DNA from: Aquibium oceanicum
Lineage (GTDB): Bacteria > Pseudomonadota > Alphaproteobacteria > Rhizobiales > Rhizobiaceae
Assembly (NCBI RefSeq): GCF_001889605.1
Contig: NZ_CP018171.1
Location: forward strand, 2,130,501 to 2,194,500
DNA: 64,000 nt
Direction of reading: 5' to 3'
In this document: piece after piece, positions 1 to 8,067 of the stretch
Layout of the letters: the number at the start of each line of letters is the position of its first letter
Position numbering within the stretch: the first letter of the stretch is position 1
Program-made: the position numbers and the translations under genes
Notes under the pieces: model-generated
What the model was told of the DNA's origin: nothing
What the model saw: the letters and a program-made list of their open reading frames with translations, nothing else
The model's database searches: none

Positions 1-912
1 GTCAAGAACGTCGAGGTGGCGCGCGAGGAGGGGGCCGACCTCGTGGTGTTGCTGTCGCACAACGGCTTCGACGTCGACCGCAAGCTGGCATCGCGGGTGC
101 CCGGCATCGACGTCATCCTGACCGGCCACACGCACGACGCGCTGCCGGAACCGGTGGTCGTCGGCAAGACGCTGCTGATCGCGTCCGGTTCGCACGGCAA
201 GTTCGTCACGCGGCTGGATCTGGAGGTCACAGGCGGCGAGATGAAGGGGTTTCGCCATCGGCTGATCCCCGTCTTCTCCGACGTGATTGCGCCGGATGCC
301 GACATGACGCGGCTGGTGACGGACCTGCGAGCGCCCTTCGAGGCGGAATTGAAGCGGGAACTGGCGACGACCGAGACGCTGCTCTACCGGCGCGGCAATT
401 TCAACGGCACGTTCGACGACATGATCTGCCAGGCGCTGCTCGACGTGCGAGAGGCCGACATCGCGCTGTCGCCCGGGTTCAGGTGGGGGACGTCGGTCCT
501 GCCGGGCCAGACGATCACGGTCGAGGACCTCTACAACGCATGCGGCATGACCTATCCGGAAGCCTATCGCTCCATGATGACCGGGCAGATGCTGAAGGAC
601 ATCCTGGAGGACGTCGCCGACAACCTCTTCAATCCCGATCCCTACTACCAGCAGGGCGGAGACATGGTGCGCGTCGGCGGCATGGGATACGCCATCGACC
701 CTTACGCGGCGATGGGCAGCCGCATCTCGTCGATGACGATGCTGAAGACGGGCGAGGCGGTCTACCCGGCGAAGGAATACGCCGTGGCCGGTTGGGCTTC
801 GATCAACGAGGCCACCGAGGGACCGCCGATCTGGGACGTCGTCGAGGCGTGGCTGGCGGCCAATCCCGTCGTTTCCCTGCCGGAAAACAGGTCGGTCACG
901 ATCATCGACTGA
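1..912 (+). CDS. soxB: SoxB thiosulfohydrolase, 3' part (5' end outside window)
   Basis: This reading frame is open from the first base and ends at TGA 910-912, giving 303 residues of a protein that is normally about 560 long. SoxB is the periplasmic di-manganese hydrolase that releases sulfate from the thiosulfate carried on the SoxYZ swinging arm. The metal and substrate motifs of the 5'-nucleotidase-like phosphoesterase domain are visible: LLSHNG (visible residues 17-22), GHTHD (42-46) and a GSHGK segment (63-67). The rest is the 5'-nucleotidase C-terminal domain. It is followed by soxC and soxD on the same strand, so it belongs to a sox operon whose earlier genes lie to the left. The identification is firm; the N-terminus and signal peptide cannot be judged. 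Confidence 0.95.
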   Translation, partial: VKNVEVAREEGADLVVLLSHNGFDVDRKLASRVPGIDVILTGHTHDALPEPVVVGKTLLIASGSHGKFVTRLDLEVTGGEMKGFRHRLIPVFSDVIAPDADMTRLVTDLRAPFEAELKRELATTETLLYRRGNFNGTFDDMICQALLDVREADIALSPGFRWGTSVLPGQTITVEDLYNACGMTYPEAYRSMMTGQMLKDILEDVADNLFNPDPYYQQGGDMVRVGGMGYAIDPYAAMGSRISSMTMLKTGEAVYPAKEYAVAGWASINEATEGPPIWDVVEAWLAANPVVSLPENRSVTIID

Positions 913-960
913 AAGCGCGAAGGCGCGGTCGATTCCGGTTCGACAAAGCCGGATCGGCAT

Positions 961-986
961 GATACATAGAAATAATCGAATGTATC
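961..986. promoter_or_regulatory. AT-rich palindrome in the soxB-soxC gap (candidate operator)
   Basis: The 101-bp gap between soxB and soxC holds an inverted repeat: GATACAT at 961-967 and ATGTATC at 980-986, separated by 12 AT-rich bases. The local base composition is far more AT-rich than the flanking genes. It lies about 30 bp upstream of the soxC start. Sox clusters are often controlled by an ArsR-family repressor (SoxR) that binds AT-rich palindromes, so an operator or internal promoter is plausible, but this is inference. It could also simply form a weak RNA hairpin between the two messages. Confidence 0.4.
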
Positions 987-1013
987 TATGCATCCGCTGT
1001 CCGGGAGGAGCCG

Positions 1014-2294
1014 ATGGCGAAAAGCGATGATCCGGCGCGCAAGTCGACGCGCCGAAGTTTCCTGAAGGCGGGACTGGGCGGAGGGGCTGCCCTCGCAGCG
1101 GCCGGCGTCTCGGGCGGAGCCCGGGCGGCCGGCGACCCGCTGATTACCGAAGTCCAGGACTGGAACCGCTACTCGGGTGACGGGGTCGACAGCCGCCCCT
1201 ACGGACGCCCCTCGGACTTCGAGAGCCAGGTCGTGCGGCGCAACGTTGCCTGGCTCACGGCCGACCCGATCTCGTCGGTCAATTTCACGCCCCTGCACGA
1301 GCTCGACGGCATCATCACGCCGAACGGGCTCTGCTTCGAGCGCCATCATTCCGGCATCGCCGAGATCGCCCCGCAGGATCACCGGATCATGGTGCATGGC
1401 CTGGTCGACACGCCGTTGGTCTTCACCATGGCCGACCTGATGCGGTTTCCGCGCGAGAACAGGATCTACTTCCTCGAATGCGCCGCCAATTCCGGCATGG
1501 AATGGCGCGGGGCGCAGCTCAACGGCTGCCAGTTCACGCACGGCATGCTCCACTGCGTCATGTACACCGGGGTGCGGCTGCGCCACCTGCTCGAGGAGGC
1601 GGGGCTCAAGGCGAATGGGACATGGCTCCTCGCCGAAGGCGCCGACGCGTCGGGCATGGCGCGCTCGATCCCCATGGAAAAGGCGCTCGACGACTGTCTG
1701 GTCGCGTTCCGCCAGAACGGCGAGGCGCTGCGGCCGGAGCAGGGCTATCCGGTGCGGCTCGTCGTTCCCGGCTGGGAAGGCAACATGTGGGTGAAATGGC
1801 TGCGCCGGCTGGAAGTTGGCGACCAGCCCTGGGAACTGCGCGAGGAGACGTCGAAATACACCGATCTCATGGCCAACGGAAAGGCCCGACGCCACACCTT
1901 CGCGATGGACGTGAAGTCGGTGATCACAAGCCCGAGCCCGCAGGCGCCGCTGATGCACGAGCGGGGCCGCACTGTTGTGACCGGGCTGGCATGGTCGGGA
2001 CACGGCACGATCGAAAGGGTCGACGTGACGATCGACGGCGGCCGTAACTGGCACACGGCGCGGCTCGACGGACCCAGCCTGCCGATGGCGCTGCACCGCT
2101 TCTATTTCGACTTCGACTGGGACGGCTCGGAACTGTTCCTGCAGTCGCGCGCGATCGACGAGCGGGGCCTGGTGCAGCCGACCAAGGACGCGCTGCGGGC
2201 GGTGCGCGGCGAGAACTCGATCTATCACAACAACGGCATCCAGACCTGGCATGTCGGCAAGGACGGGACCGTGGAGAATGTCGAGATATCGTGA
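1014..2294 (+). CDS. soxC: SoxC, molybdenum subunit of sulfane dehydrogenase SoxCD
   Basis: This 426-residue protein is the molybdopterin subunit of the periplasmic SoxCD complex, which oxidises the sulfane sulfur bound to SoxYZ. A twin-arginine signal is present (RRSFLKAG, residues 13-20), consistent with folding around the cofactor before export. The sulfite-oxidase-fold molybdopterin domain follows, with the presumed Mo ligand Cys156 in the FLECAANSG context, then the Mo-co dimerisation domain. The start at 1014 is preceded by a good GGGAGGAG ribosome site. The 3' end overlaps soxD by 17 nt, so the two subunits are probably translationally coupled. Family assignment to SoxC rather than plant-type sulfite oxidase rests on the SoxD partner and the HHSG-type motif region. 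Confidence 0.95.
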   Translation: MAKSDDPARKSTRRSFLKAGLGGGAALAAAGVSGGARAAGDPLITEVQDWNRYSGDGVDSRPYGRPSDFESQVVRRNVAWLTADPISSVNFTPLHELDGIITPNGLCFERHHSGIAEIAPQDHRIMVHGLVDTPLVFTMADLMRFPRENRIYFLECAANSGMEWRGAQLNGCQFTHGMLHCVMYTGVRLRHLLEEAGLKANGTWLLAEGADASGMARSIPMEKALDDCLVAFRQNGEALRPEQGYPVRLVVPGWEGNMWVKWLRRLEVGDQPWELREETSKYTDLMANGKARRHTFAMDVKSVITSPSPQAPLMHERGRTVVTGLAWSGHGTIERVDVTIDGGRNWHTARLDGPSLPMALHRFYFDFDWDGSELFLQSRAIDERGLVQPTKDALRAVRGENSIYHNNGIQTWHVGKDGTVENVEIS

Positions 2295-3384
2295 CGCGGC
2301 AATCGCGGCGGCGGCCATCCTGGCGGCGGTGATTATCGCCCCCGCACAGGCACAGGACGCGGCTGCCGGAGAGAAGGTGTTCAACAGGTGCAAGGCGTGC
2401 CACGCGGTGGGCGAGGGCGCCAAGCACAAGGTCGGCCCGCACCTGAACGACGTGTTCGGCCGCACCGCCGGAACCGCCGAGGGCTACAAATACTCCAAGT
2501 CGATGGTCGAAGCGGGCGCCGGCGGCCTCGCGTGGAGCCACGAGACGCTCTCCGAGTACCTCGCGAGCCCCCGCAGCTACGTGAAGGGCACCAAGATGGC
2601 CTTCGCGGGACTGAAGAAAGACGAGGAGATCGCCGACGTCATCGCCTATCTGGAAACCTTCTCGAAGCCCGAGGAAGAAGCCGGGGACGCGCAATCGCCG
2701 CCTGCGGCGCAGCAGGAGGCCAAGGCGGAGCCCGAAGCCGCCGCCGCGGCGGAGATGCCGGAGAGCATGGCCGGCGCCGAGCGCGCGGGAGCGGTCTTCG
2801 GGCTCGGGCGCGCCGCCACGGCCGACGAGATCGCCGCGTGGAACATCGACGTGCGCCCCGACGGCGAGGGCTTGCCCGAGGGACGCGGCACGGTGATGCA
2901 GGGCGAGGGGATCTATACGGAACGCTGCGCCGCCTGCCACGGCGACTTCGGCGAGGGTATCGGCCGCTGGCCGGTGCTGGCGGGCGGACACGATACGCTG
3001 AAGGCCGATCGCCCGGAAAAGACGATCGGCTCCTACTGGCCCTATCTCTCGACCGTCTACGACTACGTCAACCGCGCCATGCCCTTCGGCGATGCGCGCG
3101 GGCTGGAGAGCGATGAACTCTACGCGCTGACGGCCTATCTGCTCTTCCTGAACGACGTGGTGACGGACGAGGATTTCGAGCTGTCGAAGGAAAATTTCGC
3201 CACGGTGAAGTTACCGAACGAAGCCAACTTCTTCGAGGATGACCGGTTGTCCGAACCGCATTATGCCGACAGGACGCACCCCTGCATGACCGATTGCCGG
3301 CCGGGATTGCCGACCATCACGATGCATGCGGCAGTTCTCGACGTGACGCCGGAGAGCGAAGAAGGGAACGGCGGGATCGACTGA
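2278..3384 (+). CDS. soxD: SoxD, dihaem cytochrome c subunit of sulfane dehydrogenase
   Basis: SoxD passes electrons from the SoxC molybdenum centre to the cytochrome pool in the periplasm. I place the start at ATG 2278, inside the end of soxC, because it gives a conventional Sec signal peptide ending near AQAQ (residues 23-26); a further upstream start would add nine residues without improving it. The mature protein has a class I cytochrome c domain with CKACH (residues 38-42) and a Met ligand region in KGTKMAFAG. An Ala/Glu-rich linker follows, then a second haem motif CAACH (217-221). The length of 368 residues agrees with known SoxD proteins. It ends five bases before the convergent transporter gene. 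Confidence 0.93.
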   Translation: MSRYRDAAIAAAAILAAVIIAPAQAQDAAAGEKVFNRCKACHAVGEGAKHKVGPHLNDVFGRTAGTAEGYKYSKSMVEAGAGGLAWSHETLSEYLASPRSYVKGTKMAFAGLKKDEEIADVIAYLETFSKPEEEAGDAQSPPAAQQEAKAEPEAAAAAEMPESMAGAERAGAVFGLGRAATADEIAAWNIDVRPDGEGLPEGRGTVMQGEGIYTERCAACHGDFGEGIGRWPVLAGGHDTLKADRPEKTIGSYWPYLSTVYDYVNRAMPFGDARGLESDELYALTAYLLFLNDVVTDEDFELSKENFATVKLPNEANFFEDDRLSEPHYADRTHPCMTDCRPGLPTITMHAAVLDVTPESEEGNGGID

Positions 3385-3389
3385 GAAGG

Positions 3390-4484
3390 TTATTCGGCAG
3401 CGACGGGGGAAGCCCCGATCGACGATGGCGCCAGTTTGCGGCCGTCGATCACCCGGTCGGCAATGGCAGCGCTGACGATCATCGATGCGAGGCCCAGAAG
3501 CGACGTGACGGCCAGCACCGATCCGCCGGTGAAGCCGGCTCCGATGGTGCAGCCGACGGCAAGAATGCCGCCGAAGCCCATCAGCGCGGCGCCGAGCGCG
3601 TAGCGCAGTACCGAAGGCGTGCCGGGCTCCGAGAAGGTGGCGATGCGGAACTGCCGGAACGCCACCGCGGCAATGAAGGCGCCGGCGAGGATGCCGACAA
3701 GGAGGCCCTGGTCGAGCCCGGCCGCGCCAGCCGTTCCCGTGCCGAGGCCGATGGTGGTGGCAAGCGGGCGGACGTAGGAAAGGCTCTCGGCCTGGATCGG
3801 CTCGAAGACCTGCAGCGACAATTGCCAGGTGAAGTACCAGCCGCCGACGATGGTGAGGCCGACGATCACGCCGCCCGTGAAGCGGGCAGGGGAAAGTCGG
3901 GTGGAAATCGCCAGCGCGAGCGCTGCGACCGCGAGAACGACGCCGATCGCCACGCCACCGAAGTGGTCTAGCCCTGCATGGGCGAGCAGATCGTTGCCTC
4001 CGATCGCAGCCGAGTTCCACAGGCCGCCGATCGCATCGCGGGCGGGGACGAGGAAGCCATCATAGGTGGCGAGCGCGAAGACCGCGAGGATCGCCAGCGT
4101 GAACAGCGCGCGCAGATTGCCCGAGGCGCCGAGTACGAGAAGCCGCGACACACATCCGCGCGCGAGTACCATGCCGAGCCCGAACAAGGCACCGCCGATC
4201 AGCGCGCCCGACAGGCTCTGCGGTGTCGAGAAGAAGCGGGTCTCGGTAACCTCGAGCGATCCGGTGTAGAGGAGGAGCTGCACGCCCAAGACGGCGGCGG
4301 CGAACCCGGCGGCCCACGTGGCGAGCGCGGCGTTGCCTCGGCCGCGCACCAGATCGAGAACGGCGGTGCGGGTGCAGAAGGCCGTCCGCTGCGCGAAGAA
4401 CCCGAACACGAGGCCGAGAACCACGCCGCCCGCGAGGGCCGCGCCGTTTTCACCGACAGCATCGATCAGCGGAACGAGATCCAT
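3390..4484 (-). CDS. YeeE/YedE (TsuA-type) sulfur-compound transporter
   Basis: This is a 364-residue polytopic membrane protein of the YeeE/YedE family, known for thiosulfate uptake (TsuA) and related sulfur or selenium transport. Family hallmarks are visible: FCTRTA near the N-terminus, an ARGCVSRLLV segment and a FGGILAVGCTIGAGF segment, each with a conserved cysteine in a pore helix. I start it at ATG 4484, preceded by GGAG, rather than at a longer upstream frame that would add about 65 unconserved residues. It converges on soxD, and its position beside a Sox cluster supports a thiosulfate or related substrate. Direction of transport is not shown by the sequence. Confidence 0.88.
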   Translation of the reverse strand: MDLVPLIDAVGENGAALAGGVVLGLVFGFFAQRTAFCTRTAVLDLVRGRGNAALATWAAGFAAAVLGVQLLLYTGSLEVTETRFFSTPQSLSGALIGGALFGLGMVLARGCVSRLLVLGASGNLRALFTLAILAVFALATYDGFLVPARDAIGGLWNSAAIGGNDLLAHAGLDHFGGVAIGVVLAVAALALAISTRLSPARFTGGVIVGLTIVGGWYFTWQLSLQVFEPIQAESLSYVRPLATTIGLGTGTAGAAGLDQGLLVGILAGAFIAAVAFRQFRIATFSEPGTPSVLRYALGAALMGFGGILAVGCTIGAGFTGGSVLAVTSLLGLASMIVSAAIADRVIDGRKLAPSSIGASPVAAE

Positions 4485-4700
4485 GGTGTATGAACTCCAA
4501 AGAACACTCTGATACGCCGTCGCGGCGGTGCTTTCGCCGATCAGAGATGCGAAGGAGGAGCAGCCGGCGGAATTCTTTCCCTCGCAGAAGGCGTGGAGAA
4601 GAAAATCGTTCCGCGCGCCTCTCCGACCTCCGAAGCAGTGGAAGTTCGCCGGTGCATTGCCCGGCACCAAGTGCCGGATCACGCTTGTCGCGAGGTGCTG

Positions 4701-5462
4701 CTACCTGGGCATCTGGTAGGAAAGAAAAGTCCTTTCGCGGGCATCGAAGATCAGCCCGGTCTCGGTGAGCGACGGGCTCGCCAGCGGGACGATGTTGGCG
4801 GCGATCTCGGAGGGATGCGGCAGGGTCGCGGGGTTCTCGCCCGGCATCGCCTGCGCGCGCATCGCCGTTCGGGTAGCCCCCGGATTGACCGAGTTCACAC
4901 GGAGCGGCGTGTTCTTCGTCTCGTCGGCCCAGGAGCGCGCGAGCGCCTCCACGGCGGCTTTCGATGCGGCATAGGGTCCCCAGTAGGCGCGTGCGTTGTG
5001 GGCGGCGCCCGACGACATGATGATGGCGCGGCCGGCATCCGAGTTGCGCAGCAGCGGATCGACGGAGCGGATCAGACGCCAGACGCCGGTGACATTGACC
5101 GCCATCACCTTCTCGAAGACCTTCGCCTCGATATGCGCGAGCGGCCCGATGACGCCCAGCACGCCGGCATTGGCGACCAGGATGTCGAGCTTGCCCCAGC
5201 GCTCGTGAATGGCGCTGCCGAGGCGATCGATGCCCGGCATGTCGGTCAGGTCGAGCGGCACCAGCGTCGCCTCGCCCTTGCCCGAGCGGGCATGCTCGGC
5301 CTTGATCTCGTCGTCGAGTTCTTCCAGCCCGCCGACAGTGCGCGCGACCGCGATCACTTGCGCGCCCGCAGCCGCCATGTGCTTGGCGATGAAGTAGCCG
5401 ATGCCGCGCGAGGCGCCGGTGACGAGGGCGGTGCGGCCGGTAAGGTCGGGATGCGCGTTCAT
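4701..5462 (-). CDS. Short-chain dehydrogenase/reductase (classical SDR)
   Basis: This 253-residue protein has a Rossmann fold. The NAD(P)-binding motif TGASRGIG is at residues 15-22, the structural ANAG motif follows, and the catalytic pattern is Ser in SSGAA then YAASK. The N-terminus after the VTGAS element has an Arg-rich turn typical of NADPH users. The substrate cannot be read from sequence; the C-terminal region, which normally determines it, is not one I recognise. It sits between the sulfur transporter and the guanidine exporter, with a 216-bp gap to the former, and shows no operon partner. The confidence is for the family call, not for a reaction. Confidence 0.85.
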   Translation of the reverse strand: MNAHPDLTGRTALVTGASRGIGYFIAKHMAAAGAQVIAVARTVGGLEELDDEIKAEHARSGKGEATLVPLDLTDMPGIDRLGSAIHERWGKLDILVANAGVLGVIGPLAHIEAKVFEKVMAVNVTGVWRLIRSVDPLLRNSDAGRAIIMSSGAAHNARAYWGPYAASKAAVEALARSWADETKNTPLRVNSVNPGATRTAMRAQAMPGENPATLPHPSEIAANIVPLASPSLTETGLIFDARERTFLSYQMPR

Positions 5463-5568
5463 GCGGGAGGTATCTCCAGAGAATATCGAGACCGGCTCTT
5501 AGAATGAATGTCTCGCGAACGAAACCCGGCGGCTTGCGGCGTCGGACGCGTTGGCTTATTTCCACACA

Positions 5569-5631
5569 GCGGGGACGGCCCTGCATCTGCGACAATCACT
5601 GATGGGGACGGCCTCATCGCCTGCAAGGGGG
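5569..5631 (+). promoter_or_regulatory. Guanidine-II (mini-ykkC) riboswitch upstream of sugE/gdx
   Basis: Two tandem hairpins with identical ACGG loops precede the exporter gene. Hairpin 1 spans 5569-5584 with a 6-bp stem (GCGGGG paired with CCCTGC) around ACGG 5575-5578. Hairpin 2 spans 5601-5618 with a 7-bp stem (GATGGGG paired with CCTCATC, one G-U) around ACGG 5608-5611. The linker is 16 nt. A strong ribosome site AAGGGGG (5625-5631) follows directly. Paired stem-loops with ACGR loops upstream of sugE/gdx are the defining architecture of the mini-ykkC or guanidine-II class, which raises translation when guanidinium binds both loops. I infer the same here; a promoter just upstream is not clear. 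Confidence 0.9.
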
Positions 5632-5637
5632 ATGACG

Positions 5638-5955
5638 ATGTCCTGGCTCATACTGTTTGCCGCTGGACTGTTCGAGATCGGCTGGGCGGTCGGCTTGAAA
5701 TACACCGAAGGGTTCACGCGGCTGTGGCCCACTCTCGCCACCATCGTTTCCATGACGGTGAGCCTCGCCCTTCTCGGTCTCGCCCTCCGGACGCTGCCGC
5801 TCGGCACCGCCTATGCGGTGTGGACCGGCATCGGCACGATCGGCACAGTGGTTCTCGGCATCCTTCTCTTCGGCGAGTCCTCGGACGCGATCCGGCTCGC
5901 CTGCATCTGTCTCATTGTCGCCGGCATCGTCGGCCTGAAGCTGGTCACGCCGTAG
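5638..5955 (+). CDS. sugE: SugE/Gdx guanidinium exporter (SMR family)
   Basis: This 105-residue small multidrug-resistance protein has four predicted transmembrane helices and matches the usual family length. The essential Glu13 lies in FEIGWAVG, followed by the GLKYTEGF signature that marks the Gdx (guanidinium/H+ antiport) branch rather than the drug-exporting EmrE branch. ATG 5638 is chosen because it sits six bases after the AAGGGGG ribosome site; ATG 5632 is too close, and the longer frame would run through the riboswitch. The upstream guanidine-II riboswitch independently supports guanidinium as the substrate. It ends 11 bp from the convergent purF. Confidence 0.93.
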   Translation: MSWLILFAAGLFEIGWAVGLKYTEGFTRLWPTLATIVSMTVSLALLGLALRTLPLGTAYAVWTGIGTIGTVVLGILLFGESSDAIRLACICLIVAGIVGLKLVTP

Positions 5956-5966
5956 GGCGAACCCTA

Positions 5967-7457
5967 TCACTGCCCTCCCGCCGCCAGCAGCGACAGCGAG
6001 CGCACGTTGTCGGCGCCTTCGAAATCGAGCAGTCGCGTAGGGTACTCACCGCTGAAGCAGGCGTCGCAGAACTGCGGCGACTCCCCGTTGCGCGCGGTCT
6101 CGCCGACGGCGCGGTAGAGGCCGTCGATGGACAGGAAACCCAGCGAATCGACGCGGATGAAATCCGCCATCTCCTCGACCGACATGCGCGAGGCGAGAAG
6201 CTTGGCCTTCTCGGGCGTGTCGACGCCGTAGAAGCAGGAGGCGCGGGTAGGCGGCGATGCAATGCGCATGTGCACTTCCTTCGCGCCCGCCTCGCGCACC
6301 ATCTGCACGATCTTCTGGCTGGTGGTGCCGCGCACGATGGAATCGTCGACCAGCACCACGCGCTTCCCTTCGATCATCCGGCGATTGGCGTTGTGCTTCA
6401 GTTTCACGCCCATGTGGCGGATCGAATCGCCCGGCGAAATGAAGGTTCGGCCGACATAGTGGTTGCGGATGATGCCGAGTTCGAAGGGAAGCCCCGCTTC
6501 CTGAGAAAAGCCGATGGCCGCAGGCGTTCCCGAATCGGGGACGGGAACGACGATGTCCGCCTCCACCGGGCTTTCGCGCGCCAGTTCGATTCCGATCTTC
6601 TTGCGCACGTCATAGACGTTGCGGCCTTCCACGGACGAATCCGGTCGGGCGAAATAGACGTACTCGAAGATGCAGAAGCGGGATTTCGCCGGCTCGAAAG
6701 GAAAATGGCTCTCGATTCCGTTGGTGGTGACCACCACCATCTCGCCCGGCTTGAGGTCGCGCACGAAGCGCGCGCCGATGATGTCCAGCGCGCAGGTTTC
6801 CGAGGCGAGGATCCAGGCGCCGTCGAGGTCGCCGAGCACCAGCGGGCGGATGCCGAGCGGATCGCGGCAGCCGATCATCTTCTTGGAGGTCAGCGCCACC
6901 AGCGAGAAGGCGCCCTCGATCTGCCGCACCGCCTCGATGAAGCGGGCATTGGTGTCGCGCTGCTTGCTGGTCGCCACCAGGTGAAGGATCGTCTCGGTGT
7001 CCGAGGTAGACGAGAAGATCGAACCCTGCTTCTGCAGGGCGCGCTGGACGGTCATCGCGTTGGTGATGTTGCCATTGTGGGCGATGGCCAGGCCCCCGTC
7101 GGCAAGCTCGGCGAAGAAGGGCTGGACGTTGCGCAGGCCTGCGCCGCCGGTCGTCGCGTAGCGCGTATGGCCTATGGAGCGCGTGCCCTGCAGCCGGTCG
7201 ATCACCGACTGCTTGGTGAAGGTGTCGCCGATCAGGCCGACATGGCGCTCGACGTGGAACTGCGAGCCGTCATAGGAGACGATGCCGGCCGCTTCCTGCC
7301 CGCGATGCTGGAGCGCGTGCAGGCCAAGGGTGACGATCGCAGCCGCGTCCTGCCGCCCGAAGATGCCGAACACACCGCACTCGTCGTGGAAGTGGTCGTC
7401 GGCCTCACCGGCGCACGTGTCCCGTTCGTGGTGCGTGTCGATCGCTGCGTCTGCCAT
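5967..7457 (-). CDS. purF: Amidophosphoribosyltransferase
   Basis: PurF catalyses the first committed step of purine synthesis, forming 5-phosphoribosylamine from PRPP and glutamine in the cytoplasm. The 496-residue protein has an N-terminal glutaminase (Ntn hydrolase) domain. Its nucleophile is probably Cys27 in HDECGVFG, exposed after removal of a 26-residue propeptide. The PRPP-binding motif VLVDDSIVRGTTS lies in the phosphoribosyltransferase domain. It is the last gene of a minus-strand run (dnaB, alr, radA, cvpA, purF) and follows cvpA by 57 bp. The cvpA-purF pairing is widespread in proteobacteria. Confidence 0.97.
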   Translation of the reverse strand: MADAAIDTHHERDTCAGEADDHFHDECGVFGIFGRQDAAAIVTLGLHALQHRGQEAAGIVSYDGSQFHVERHVGLIGDTFTKQSVIDRLQGTRSIGHTRYATTGGAGLRNVQPFFAELADGGLAIAHNGNITNAMTVQRALQKQGSIFSSTSDTETILHLVATSKQRDTNARFIEAVRQIEGAFSLVALTSKKMIGCRDPLGIRPLVLGDLDGAWILASETCALDIIGARFVRDLKPGEMVVVTTNGIESHFPFEPAKSRFCIFEYVYFARPDSSVEGRNVYDVRKKIGIELARESPVEADIVVPVPDSGTPAAIGFSQEAGLPFELGIIRNHYVGRTFISPGDSIRHMGVKLKHNANRRMIEGKRVVLVDDSIVRGTTSQKIVQMVREAGAKEVHMRIASPPTRASCFYGVDTPEKAKLLASRMSVEEMADFIRVDSLGFLSIDGLYRAVGETARNGESPQFCDACFSGEYPTRLLDFEGADNVRSLSLLAAGGQ

Positions 7458-7514
7458 TGCAAGCCGCCTTTGCGCTCTTCGGCGCCGTTGTTCCGCCTAC
7501 CCGCGGGCGACGGA

Positions 7515-8048
7515 TCAGTTGTTCGTCTCGGCCTCGTCGCCTTCGGTCAGGCGCTTGATGATCGAGTTCTCCGGATCGTCCGGAAGCACTTCCTGCAACT
7601 TCGCGCCGATGCCTTCGAGCAGGGGCAACGACTTCGCCTCGGCCACCCATTCCGGCTTGTTGTCGCCTACCAGCCAGTTGAAGAACATCAGAGCCACGGC
7701 GATCACGAGGATCCCGCGCGCCGCGCCGTAGACGAAACCGAGCGTCCGATCGAGCGCGCCGACCCGCGAATCGATGATGAAGTCGGCCAGCTTCATCGTG
7801 ATCACCGTCACCACGATCAGCGCGAGCAGGAAGACGATGGCCGCTGAGGCGGCAAGCGCGATCTTGTCGTTGTCTATGTAGGGCGCGACGTAGGGGAGCA
7901 CAAAGGGGTAGAGGAAAAAGGCCGCCGCCGCGGCCGCCGCCCACGAGGCGATGGAGAGAAGTTCGCGCGAGAGGCCGCGGACCATCGCCAGGATCGCGGA
8001 AACAAGCGCAAAGCCGACGAGTATTCCGTCAAGCAGCGTAATCGGCAT
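7515..8048 (-). CDS. cvpA: CvpA family membrane protein
   Basis: This 177-residue inner-membrane protein of the CvpA family has four hydrophobic segments (about residues 5-25, 35-55, 65-90 and 105-130) and a charged C-terminal tail. E. coli CvpA is needed for colicin V production and affects envelope stress tolerance; its biochemical role is unsettled. I start it at ATG 8048 (MPITLLDG), which has GGAG upstream and gives the usual N-terminus; a longer frame adds 27 unlikely residues. It lies between radA (19-bp gap) and purF, the order seen in many Rhizobiales. Confidence 0.88.
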   Translation of the reverse strand: MPITLLDGILVGFALVSAILAMVRGLSRELLSIASWAAAAAAAFFLYPFVLPYVAPYIDNDKIALAASAAIVFLLALIVVTVITMKLADFIIDSRVGALDRTLGFVYGAARGILVIAVALMFFNWLVGDNKPEWVAEAKSLPLLEGIGAKLQEVLPDDPENSIIKRLTEGDEAETNN

Positions 8049-8067
8049 CGTCGCCCACTCCAATCCG

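Noticed and set aside
762-2465. A 567-codon minus-strand open frame opposite soxC
   Set aside because: It is the mirror of a well-supported gene, is very rich in Arg, His and Pro, and has no domain motifs; GC-rich third positions keep such frames open.
5508-7847. A 779-codon plus-strand open frame opposite purF
   Set aside because: It has shadow composition with no motifs, overlaps the sugE gene and riboswitch, and lies opposite a certain gene.
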